From contig CAWDVH010000001.1 of NCBI GenBank assembly GCA_963805705.1, forward strand, positions 2,480,001-2,544,000: DNA of 64,000 bases, read 5' to 3'. Shown one piece after another: positions 32,906-40,227 of the stretch. Source of the DNA: CAWDVH01 sp963805705. Its GTDB lineage: Bacteria > Actinomycetota > Actinomycetes > Streptosporangiales > Streptosporangiaceae. The first letter of the stretch is position 1, and the number at the start of each line of letters is the position of its first letter. The notes beneath the pieces are model-generated. The model ran no database searches. It was not told the DNA's origin and was given only the letters and a program-made list of their open reading frames with translations. The position numbers and the translations under genes were made by a program.

Positions 32906-34564
32906 CTACACCCGGAAGACGCCGAAGCGGGCGGCTCCGGGCGGTGCTATCTGGGCGGACTGTATCCCGGCCGACTGGGCGTCGCCGGCCAGCGCCCAGC
33001 CGGCCGGGGCGCTGTCGATGGCCGACAGGCACAGTCCGAGCACCGTGCGGGTGTCCCGCGGGTCGATCACGCCGTCGTCGTAGATCCGGCCGGACAGGAA
33101 GAACGCCTGTGATTCGGCCTCGATCTGCTCTTCCACGGCCGCTCGCATGGCGGTATCCGCTGCCTCGTCGTACGGCTCGCCGCGGGCCGCGGCCGCCTGG
33201 CGGCTGACGATCGACAGCACCCCGGCGAGCTGCGCGGGCCCCATCACCGCCGACTTGGCACTCGGCCAGCTGAACAGGAACCGGGGGTCATAGGCGCGCC
33301 CGCACATGCCGTAGTTGCCCGCGCCGTAGGAGGCGCCCATGACCACGGTCAGGTGCGGCACGCGGCTGTTGGATACCGCGTTGATCATCAGGGCGCCGTG
33401 CTTGATGATCCCGGCCTGCTCGTAGCTGCTGCCGACCATGTAGCCGGTGGTGTTCTGCAGGAACAGCAGCGGCGTGCCGCTGGAGTTGGCCAGCTGGATG
33501 AACTGGGCCGCCTTCTGCGCCTCCTCGCTGAAGAGCACGCCCCTGGCATTGGCCAGGACGCCGACCGGATAGCCGTGCAGCGTGGCCCAGCCCGTCACCA
33601 GGCTGCCCCCGTACAGCGGCTTGAACTCGTCGAAGTCCGACTCGTCGGCGATCCGGCCGATGACCTCGCGCGGGTCGAACGGGACCTTCAGGTCCTGCGG
33701 CACGATCCCGAGCAGTTCCTCGCCGTCCAGGCGCGGCCCGGCGGCCTGCCGGGCCTGCCCGCGGCCGAGCTTGTGCCAGTTCAGCCGGGCCACGATCGCG
33801 CGCCCGATCCGCAGCGCGTCGAGTTCGTCCGCGGCGAGATAGTCCGCTAGCCCGGAGGTTCGCGCGTGCATCCGGGCGCCGCCGAGCGACTCGTCATCGG
33901 ACTGCTCGCCGGTGGCCATCTTCACTAGCGGCGGCCCGCCGAGGAATACCTTGGCCCGGCCCTCCACCATCACCACGTAGTCGCTCATCCCCGGCAGGTA
34001 GGCGCCCCCGGCCGTGGAGCTGCCGAAGACCAGGGCGATCGTGGGGATCCCCGCCGCGGACATCCGGGTCAGGTCGCGGAAGATCTGGCCGCCGGGGATG
34101 AAGATCTCCTTCTGGGTGGGCAGGTCGGCGCCGCCCGACTCGACCAGGTTGATCAGCGGGAGCCGGTTGGCCAGGGCGATCTGCGCCGCCCGCAGGGACT
34201 TGCGCAGCGTCCACGGGTTGGTGGAGCCGCCGCGGACCGTCGGATCGCTCGCGATCAGCACGCACTCGGCGCCGCTGACCAGGCCGATGCCGGTGATGAC
34301 GCTGCCCCCGACGGGGAAGCCCGTGCCCCAGCCCGCCAGCGGCGACAGCTCCAGAAACGGCGAATCGGGATCCACCAGCAGCTCGATCCGCTCCCGCGCT
34401 GTCAGCTTGCCCCGCTGCCGGTGCCGCTCGGTGTACTTCGGCCCCCCGCCGGCCAGCGCCTGGGCGTGCTCGGCGTCCAGCTCGGCCAGCCGGGCCAGCA
34501 TCGCCGCGCGCCGCGACGCGTACTGCGCGCCGCGGATGTCGAGTGCACTGGCCAATACGCTCAT
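32906..34564 (-). CDS. Acyl-CoA carboxylase beta subunit (carboxyltransferase)
   Basis: The protein has 552 residues. Both crotonase-like halves are present: RERIELLVDPDSPFLELSPL, SDPTVRGGSTNPWTLRK, VFGSSTAGGAYLPGMSDYVV, then FLQNTTGYMVGSSYEQAGII and VVMGASYGAGNYGMCGRAYD. This is the methylcrotonyl-/geranyl-CoA carboxylase beta type (LiuB/AtuC), not the propionyl-CoA type. It is first of four genes: carboxylase beta, alpha, hydratase, AtuA. An acyl-CoA dehydrogenase, normally part of such pathways, is not in the window. Confidence 0.93.
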   Translation of the reverse strand: MSVLASALDIRGAQYASRRAAMLARLAELDAEHAQALAGGGPKYTERHRQRGKLTARERIELLVDPDSPFLELSPLAGWGTGFPVGGSVITGIGLVSGAECVLIASDPTVRGGSTNPWTLRKSLRAAQIALANRLPLINLVESGGADLPTQKEIFIPGGQIFRDLTRMSAAGIPTIALVFGSSTAGGAYLPGMSDYVVMVEGRAKVFLGGPPLVKMATGEQSDDESLGGARMHARTSGLADYLAADELDALRIGRAIVARLNWHKLGRGQARQAAGPRLDGEELLGIVPQDLKVPFDPREVIGRIADESDFDEFKPLYGGSLVTGWATLHGYPVGVLANARGVLFSEEAQKAAQFIQLANSSGTPLLFLQNTTGYMVGSSYEQAGIIKHGALMINAVSNSRVPHLTVVMGASYGAGNYGMCGRAYDPRFLFSWPSAKSAVMGPAQLAGVLSIVSRQAAAARGEPYDEAADTAMRAAVEEQIEAESQAFFLSGRIYDDGVIDPRDTRTVLGLCLSAIDSAPAGWALAGDAQSAGIQSAQIAPPGAARFGVFRV

Positions 34565-34667
34565 ATGCCGAACGATATCGGCCGGCCAGCCAATCAGGCC
34601 GGCGCCAGGCGAGCCAGGGGCCGCGCGCTGCCCCGGCGCCAGGCGCGCGCATCCCTGGCGTGATCCG

Positions 34668-35084
34668 TCAGGGGATCAGCCCGATGTGTTCCACATACAC
34701 GGCCAGGCCTGCCTCCAGCGGGCGCGGCCAGCGAAGCCACTGAAGCCGGGTTGCGACCTCCGAGTAATCCAGGCCGGGGTCGTCGCCGCAGTCCGGGCAG
34801 ATGACCTCGAACAGGTCGGTGTAGCCGCCTTCCGCCTGGTCGTTCACGATCCGGACGGGCCGGCGCCGCAGGCTCGCTGCTGCGCCGTGGCCAGGCTTCC
34901 CGGCGGGCCGGACCGGCGGGGTGTCCGTACCTGGCTGTGGACTGCGGGCATGCCGGGGCTCGGAGGATGGTGCGGTAGCCGCCGGACGTTCCGGCGGGAT
35001 CCCGGACCTGACGAGGTGCATGCCTGACCCGCTCACTTGGCCCCTGGGCGAGCTTCTTCGCACCGCCAGGGTCCAGGGCAGCAC
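34668..35084 (-). CDS. Small conserved protein with CPDCGD motif
   Basis: The conserved part is the last 60 residues: VRIVNDQAEGGYTDLFEVI, CPDCGDDPGLDYSEV and LQWLRWPRPLEAGLAVYVEH. The Cys pair could bind zinc, though with only two cysteines a second ligand set would be needed. The first 75 residues from GTG 35084 are low-complexity; an ATG at 35021 is an alternative start. I recognise the C-terminal block as recurring in actinomycetes but know no function. Confidence 0.5.
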   Translation of the reverse strand: MLPWTLAVRRSSPRGQVSGSGMHLVRSGIPPERPAATAPSSEPRHARSPQPGTDTPPVRPAGKPGHGAAASLRRRPVRIVNDQAEGGYTDLFEVICPDCGDDPGLDYSEVATRLQWLRWPRPLEAGLAVYVEHIGLIP

Positions 35085-35236
35085 TTAGCGTCACGTTACC
35101 CAGAGTGGCCCCCGGCAAAGCATAGTTCTGCTCGAACGCCGGTAAAGGTCAGGCAAAGCACACATGAGACATTTAGCTTGCCGGCCCGCCAGCCATGCCA
35201 CCCGAGCCGGGCCCCGCCCCCGCCGGCCCGTGTCGT

Positions 35237-35242
35237 TAGGGT
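35237..35242 (+). promoter_or_regulatory. -10-like TAGGGT for leaderless NTF2-like gene
   Basis: TAGGGT ends 7 nt before the GTG at 35250, with no Shine-Dalgarno sequence between. It matches the spacing seen at mshB, dapD and cysS. Confidence 0.4.
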
Positions 35243-35249
35243 GGCATTC

Positions 35250-35594
35250 GTGAGCGATGCTGCCGAGCTGGCCGACCGGCACGTCGCGGCGTTCAACGAC
35301 GCGGTGGAAACCGGGGATTTCAGCGACTTCCTGACCGGCTTCCACGATGACGCGGTGGTCAGGTTCGACAACGTGCCGTCAGTCGGACGGCTGGAGTTCG
35401 CCGGCCGGCCGGCCTATACGGCGGCCTACGCCCAGCAGCCGCCCGACGACCAGATCGACATTACCGGGCCGCCCGGCGACGAGGACGGCACGCTGGTGAT
35501 CCCGTTCGCCTGGCGGCGCGACGGCGCCGCCGGCACGATGCGGCTCGCCCTGGCCGACGGCCGCATCGCCGAGATGATCGTGACCTTCGCCTGA
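35250..35594 (+). CDS. NTF2/SnoaL-like protein
   Basis: The protein has 114 residues of the cone-shaped NTF2 fold: ADRHVAAFNDAVETGDFSDF at the start, a FHDDAVVRFDNVPSVGR strand and a final AGTMRLALADGRIAEMIVTF. Such proteins are isomerases, cyclases, or simple binding proteins; nothing here fixes the substrate. GTG 35250 is chosen since homologous sequence starts there and a -10-like element precedes it. It is a single gene between convergent rocD and a divergent small gene. Confidence 0.7.
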   Translation: MSDAAELADRHVAAFNDAVETGDFSDFLTGFHDDAVVRFDNVPSVGRLEFAGRPAYTAAYAQQPPDDQIDITGPPGDEDGTLVIPFAWRRDGAAGTMRLALADGRIAEMIVTFA

Positions 35595-35617
35595 CCGCCC
35601 GGCCGGGCCCCGTCAGT

Positions 35618-36814
35618 TCAGCGGACGACCTCCTCCACGCGGTCCAGCGCCCAGTCGAGATCCTCGTCGGTGATCATCAGCGGCGGCGCGAGCCTGATCG
35701 TGGCGCCGTGGGTGTCCTTGGCCAGCACGCCGCGCTCGGCCAGCCGCTCGCAGGCCTCCCGCCCGGACATCGAGACCAGGTCGACGCCCGCCCACAGTCC
35801 CCGGCCGCGGACCTCGCGCACGGCGCTGGCGGGCAGCGCCAGCAGCCGGTCGTGCATGTGCGCGCCCAGCTTGGCCGACCGCTCCTGGAACTCCCCGGTG
35901 GACAGCATCGCGATCACCTCGCGCGCGACGGCGCACGCCAGCGGGTTGCCGCCGAACGTGGAGCCATGCTGGCCCGGCTTGAACACGCCGAGCACCTCGC
36001 TGGAGGACACCACCGCCGACACCGGGACGATGCCGCCGCCGAGCGCCTTGCCCAGCAGGTAGGCGTCCGGCACGACGTCGTCGTATTCGCACGCGAACGT
36101 GGTTCCGGTCCGGCCGAGCCCGGACTGGATCTCATCGGCGATCATCAGCGCGCCGTTCGCGGTGCAGATCTCGCGCACCCCGGCCAGGTACCCGGGCGGC
36201 GGCACGAGCACGCCGGCCTCGCCCTGGATCGGCTCGATCAGGACGGCGACCACCCGGTCATCCATCGCCGCGGCCAGCGCGCCCAGGTCCCCGTACGCCA
36301 CGATCCGGAAGCCGGGGGTATACGGGCCGTAGGAGTCACGGGCGTCCGGATCGGTCGAGAAGCTGATGATCGTGGTCGTGCGCCCGTGGAAGTTGCCGTC
36401 GAAGACCACGATGACCGCCTCGTCGGCGGGCACTCCCTTGACCTCGTAGCCCCACTTGCGAGCGGTCTTGATGGCCGTCTCCACCGCTTCGGCCCCGGTG
36501 TTCATCGGCAGCACCATGTCCATTCCGGCCAGCGCCGAAAGTTCCGCGCAAAACGGGCCGAACTGGTCATGCTCGAAAGCGCGGCTGACGAGCGTCACCC
36601 GTTCCAGCTGCCGCTGAGCGGCCGCGACCAGGCGCGGGTGGCGGTGCCCGAAGTTGATCGCCGAGTAGGCGGCCAGCAGGTCCAGGTACCGCCGGCCGTC
36701 CACGTCGGTCACCCAGGCGCCCTCGGCCTCCGCGATCATGACCGGCAGCGGGTGATAGTTGTGCGCGCCGTGCGCCTCGGCCTGCGCGCGCAGGTGCTCT
36801 GCGGTGTCGGACAT
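35618..36814 (-). CDS. rocD: Ornithine aminotransferase
   Basis: This PLP enzyme converts ornithine and 2-oxoglutarate to glutamate-semialdehyde and glutamate. The protein has 398 residues, with the GAEAVETAIKTARKWGY segment, FDGNFHGRTTTIISFS, IADEIQSGLGRTG (Asp that binds the pyridine N) and the lysine in LLGKALGGGIVPVSA. It is 13 nt downstream of the DDAH gene on the same strand. Together they form an arginine/methylarginine catabolic unit in which the other arginine-derived steps must lie elsewhere. Confidence 0.93.
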   Translation of the reverse strand: MSDTAEHLRAQAEAHGAHNYHPLPVMIAEAEGAWVTDVDGRRYLDLLAAYSAINFGHRHPRLVAAAQRQLERVTLVSRAFEHDQFGPFCAELSALAGMDMVLPMNTGAEAVETAIKTARKWGYEVKGVPADEAVIVVFDGNFHGRTTTIISFSTDPDARDSYGPYTPGFRIVAYGDLGALAAAMDDRVVAVLIEPIQGEAGVLVPPPGYLAGVREICTANGALMIADEIQSGLGRTGTTFACEYDDVVPDAYLLGKALGGGIVPVSAVVSSSEVLGVFKPGQHGSTFGGNPLACAVAREVIAMLSTGEFQERSAKLGAHMHDRLLALPASAVREVRGRGLWAGVDLVSMSGREACERLAERGVLAKDTHGATIRLAPPLMITDEDLDWALDRVEEVVR

Positions 36815-36827
36815 GGCTTCCTCCCGC

Positions 36828-37658
36828 CTATCGCAGCTCGAGGGTGCAGCACTTGGGGCCGCCCCCGGCTTTGAGGAACTCGGACAGATCTACCGGCACG
36901 GGCTCGAAGCCGGCCGCGGCTATCTGGGCGGCCAGCCCCCGTGCCTGCGCCGGCAGCACGACGTTGCGGCCATCGCTGATCGCGTTCAGCCCGAGGACCT
37001 CGGCGTCCTCGTCCTTGGCCTCGATGAGCTCGGCGAAATGCGAGGCCAGCGCGGCCCGGCCCGCGTCATCGAAGGCCGCGGGGTAATAGGCGGCGGTGTC
37101 AGCGTCTAGGACGCACAACGCGGTATCGAGGTGATAAAAACGCGGGTCGATCAGCCTCACGCTGATCACCGGCAGCCCGAAGACCTCCTCGACCTGGGCC
37201 CCGGCGGCCGGATCGCTGCGGAATCCGTGGCCCGCTATCACACATCCGCTGGCGAAGACGACGTCGCCCTCGCCCTCATTGACGGTGCGCGGCTCGATGA
37301 TCGGACGGTAGCCGTTTCGCCTGAACCAGTTGAGGTAGGCCGCGCTTTCGGCGGCCCGCTGCCGGTACCGGAAGCGGGCCCCGAGCACGGTGCCGCCGAT
37401 CACCGTGGCGCCGTTCGCGGCGAAGACCATGTCGGGCAGGCCGGGCTCGGGGTCGATGATGCGCACCGTGTGGCCGAGCCCGGTGTAGGCGGCGCGCAGC
37501 TGCTGCCACTGGCGCATCGCGCGGGCGGCATCGACCGGCTCGTCCGGGTGCATCCACGGGTTGATGGCGTACTGCACCGTGAAAAACTCCGGCGGGCACA
37601 TCAGGTAGGTCCGCGGATGCGACGATTGGCGGGGGGTCTGGCTAGCACTTAGCGTCAT
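36828..37658 (-). CDS. ddaH: Dimethylarginine dimethylaminohydrolase-like amidinohydrolase
   Basis: It hydrolyses methylated arginine to citrulline, or is an arginine-deiminase-superfamily relative. The protein has 276 residues from ATG 37658, which has GAGGGGAG about 5 nt upstream; an upstream ATG at 37739 lacks this. Key points are YLMCPPEFFTVQYAINPWM at the N-terminus, MVFAANGATV (substrate Asp), the catalytic His in DPRFYHLDTALCVLD and the C-terminal nucleophile Cys in GGGPKCCTLELR. It is paired with rocD. Confidence 0.88.
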   Translation of the reverse strand: MTLSASQTPRQSSHPRTYLMCPPEFFTVQYAINPWMHPDEPVDAARAMRQWQQLRAAYTGLGHTVRIIDPEPGLPDMVFAANGATVIGGTVLGARFRYRQRAAESAAYLNWFRRNGYRPIIEPRTVNEGEGDVVFASGCVIAGHGFRSDPAAGAQVEEVFGLPVISVRLIDPRFYHLDTALCVLDADTAAYYPAAFDDAGRAALASHFAELIEAKDEDAEVLGLNAISDGRNVVLPAQARGLAAQIAAAGFEPVPVDLSEFLKAGGGPKCCTLELR

Positions 37659-37800
37659 GCGGCTCCCCTCGTGGCGATGATCGCTGAGATTCCAGCGTAA
37701 GAGCCGTGAGGCGCAATGAGCCCTCGCCTTCATGCGCATGCGCGAAGATCTGTTGCGCAGTACGGGCGTCGATGAGCGGAAAGTTGCGTCATCGCGATAG

Positions 37801-39209
37801 TCAGGCGGTCCGGACCTCCCACGTCTGGCCGCGGCCGGTATCGGTGACCGTCACGCCCAGCTGACCCAGCGCGTCGCGGAGCCGGTCGGCGGCCGCCCAG
37901 TCCTGGCGCTCGCGGGCCGCCGCGCGCTGCGCCAGCATGTCCCGCGCCCCGCCGGGCAGCACCGGCGCGGGCGCGGCCGGCCGACGTCGCGGGCCAGGTC
38001 GAGGCCGACCAGGGCGTCAGCGGCCGCGAACGTCTCGAACTTGGATCCCGGCGGGATCTCGCCGTCCTGCTCCAGCTCGCGCAGCGCCCGCAGGGCCGCC
38101 GGGGTGTCCAGGTCGTCGTCGAAGGCGCCGGTAATGCTGGCCGAGTACTGGGCGCACATCGGCTTGCTCGGCGAGTTGGCCCACTGCGCGACCCGCTCCC
38201 GCCACCGGCGCAGGGTGCGGTCGGCGGCGGCCAGGGTGTCCCAGGTCAGGTTCATCTGCTGCCGGTACCGGTGCTCGAGCAGCGCCAGCCGCACGGCCAG
38301 CGGATCGAGCCCGCGCTGGGCCACGTCGGCGAGCAGCACGACGTTGCCCGTGGACTTGGCCATCTTGCGTCCCTCGAACAGCAGGTGCTCGCCATGCACC
38401 CAGTGCCTGACCACCTCGTGCCCGGTGACCGAGTCGGACTGGGCCCGCTCGTCCTCGTGGTGCGGGAAGCGCAGGTCGATGCCCCCGGTATGAATATCGA
38501 TGACGTCGCCCAGCACGTGCAGGGACATCGCCGAGCACTCGGTATGCCAGCCGGGGAACCCGGTGCCCCACGGGGCCGGCCAGGTCAGCTCCCCGCCCGC
38601 CGCCGTGCCTTTCCACAGCGCCCAGTCGGCGTGGAACCGCTTCTGGGCGTCCACCACGCCACCGGACCTGTGCCCGGGCCGCAGGTCGCTGAGCCGGTTG
38701 CCGGAGATCTCGCCGTAGCCGGGGAACGACCGGGCGCCGAAGAACACCGAGCCGTCCGGGACGGAATATGCGTGCCCGGTCTCGATCAGCGCGGCGATCA
38801 GGTCGATCATCAGCGGAATCGACTCGGACGCCCGCGGGGAGTAGTCGGGGGGGTGGATATTCAGGGCGGCGCAGTCGGCGCGGAACGCGTCCTCGTAGTG
38901 CCGGGCTAGCTCCAGCGCGGTCTTTCCCTCGGCGCGCGCCTGCGCGAGCACCTTGTCCTCGCCCTGCGGATCGATCTCGCTGTCGTCGGCGAGATGGCCG
39001 ACGTCGGTGATGTTCCGGCAGCTGATGACAGTCAGCCGGTGCCGCTGAGCCGTCCGCCTGATCAGGTCGGCGAGCAGGTAGGACCGCAGGTTGCCGACGT
39101 GGGCATACCGGTAGACGGTCGGGCCGCAGGTATAGACGCGCAGCTCGCCGCGCCGGGCGGCCTCGATCTGCTCAGCCTTCCTGGTGCGCGTGTCATAGAG
39201 CCGGAACAT
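37801..39209 (-). CDS. cysS: Cysteinyl-tRNA synthetase, frame broken near the C-terminus
   Basis: It ligates cysteine to tRNA-Cys. HVGN (the HIGH equivalent) is at about residues 37-40 in YAHVGNLRS, KMAKS in GRKMAKSTGNV, and the zinc ligands in TCGPT, GWHTECSAMS and HHEDE. The frame from ATG 39209 runs correctly to LDLARDVG (about 37985) and then reads an Arg-rich tail to 37851. The expected C-terminus (LPGGARDML, RQDWAAADRLRDALGQLGV, QTWEVRTA) is in the next frame, ending at 37801. One missing base at 37970-37990 would account for it. The intact length would be about 468, normal for the family. Confidence 0.88.
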
Positions 39210-39215
39210 GCGTCT

Positions 39216-39221
39216 AGCCTA
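39216..39221 (-). promoter_or_regulatory. -10-like TAGGCT for leaderless cysS
   Basis: On the minus strand TAGGCT ends 6 nt before ATG 39209. No ribosome site lies between. Confidence 0.5.
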
Positions 39222-39352
39222 TGAGCCGGGCCGCCCGGCGATGGTTTGGCCGGGGAATACCGGGCAGCTGCCCCCGGAGGTTTCGTTCGAGACGCAGATC
39301 GTGTGCGCCCGCCCGATAGTTCCCGAGCAGGCGGGCGTCGATGGGAGATGGA

Positions 39353-39598
39353 GTGGTCGAGTACCGCTATCGGCTCATGGTTTCCGGCGCGCTCGGCAAC
39401 GCTGCCCGGTATGCCTTCGAGGATTTCAAGATCGAGCCGGCCGGCCGGGATACCGCTCTGGTCGGCGACCTTGACCAGGCCGCGCTGCATGGCGCTCTGC
39501 ACCGCATTCAGAATCTCGGCCTGCAGCTGATCGAGGTCACCAGGGGATCTGAGGAATGCTGGCGGGTCAGGCCGGCGGGGGGCCAGGCGCCTGCTTGA
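39353..39598 (+). CDS. Small paralogue A of a three-member family
   Basis: The protein has 81 residues beginning VVEYRYRLMVSGALGNAARY, with a DLDQAALHGALHRIQNLGLQ core and LIEVTR. The same layout is in the two minus-strand genes at 39567 and 39915: an aromatic/Tyr start, an Ala-rich helix, a short beta pair, then DQ-x2-LH-x2-L-x-R-[I/L]. GTG 39353 is preferred since GGGAG lies 5 nt upstream and paralogues start at the same place; ATG 39341 is the alternative. The function is unknown. Its 3' end overlaps the next gene by 32 bp, convergently. Confidence 0.65.
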   Translation: MVEYRYRLMVSGALGNAARYAFEDFKIEPAGRDTALVGDLDQAALHGALHRIQNLGLQLIEVTRGSEECWRVRPAGGQAPA

Positions 39599-39782
39599 CG
39601 TCGATCAGCTCCAGGCCCAGCGCGCGCAGCCGGTCCAGCAATGCGTGCAGGTCTCCCTGATCCCACTCGCCGGACAGCACGGTCGCGGCGGGTTCGACGT
39701 CGATCGTCACGCCCGCGAACGCCTCGCGGGCGGCCGGTCCCAGCAAACCGGTCACCCTGATCTCGTAAGAGTATCGAGCCAT
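39567..39782 (-). CDS. Small paralogue B of a three-member family
   Basis: The protein has 71 residues: MARYSYEIRVTGLLGPAARE, then VLSGEWDQGDLHALLDRLRA and LGLELIDVKQ. GGGGAGGG lies 4-5 nt before the ATG, a strong ribosome site. It is the third gene on the minus strand after the LuxR regulator and paralogue C, and may be co-transcribed with them. No catalytic residues or membrane segments are seen; the alternating pattern suggests a compact alpha/beta fold. Confidence 0.7.
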   Translation of the reverse strand: MARYSYEIRVTGLLGPAAREAFAGVTIDVEPAATVLSGEWDQGDLHALLDRLRALGLELIDVKQAPGPPPA

Positions 39783-39914
39783 CAGCCCTCCCCTCTCACG
39801 AGCATTTGACGGTTGCCTTAACCATCGCCGGTCGCGGCCCGGCGCGGATCATCCGCATACGGTGAGACTGGCTTCCAGCTTGCTGGTCAGGCGCGGGGCC
39901 CGGCCTGCGGTGCC

Positions 39915-40154
39915 TTAGCCTGCGGAGAAACCGCGAGCCCGGCGGACATCGAACAGCTCCAGGTCAAGGGAGCGGATTCGCTCGAGCAAACCGTGCAGCG
40001 CGGCCTGATCGAATTCGCCGGTGACGACGGTCAGAGTGCCGTCGGAGACGACGTCCAGGCCCGCCAAGGCGGCCGCGGCGACCCTGTCCAGCTGCCCGGC
40101 GACGATGCGGATCTCATAGCGTGGTGACAAGAGCGGGTCTTTCGGCTGTGGCAT
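39915..40154 (-). CDS. Small paralogue C of a three-member family
   Basis: The protein has 79 residues from ATG 40154: a short Pro-rich start, PRYEIRIVAGQLDRVAAAAL, then VVTGEFDQAALHGLLERIRS and LDLELFDVRR. The core DQAALHG is identical to paralogue A, and RIRSLDLEL is close to B. It follows the giant LuxR gene by 73 nt on the same strand. An RBS-like AGGAGG lies about 20 nt upstream, too far for ordinary use, so the start could be different. Confidence 0.65.
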   Translation of the reverse strand: MPQPKDPLLSPRYEIRIVAGQLDRVAAAALAGLDVVSDGTLTVVTGEFDQAALHGLLERIRSLDLELFDVRRARGFSAG

Positions 40155-40227
40155 TGGAACGCAATCGCCAAGCTGCCTCCTGGCGGCGCCGTTGTCATCA
40201 CTCGCCGGGGATGAGGAGCCGCCAGCG

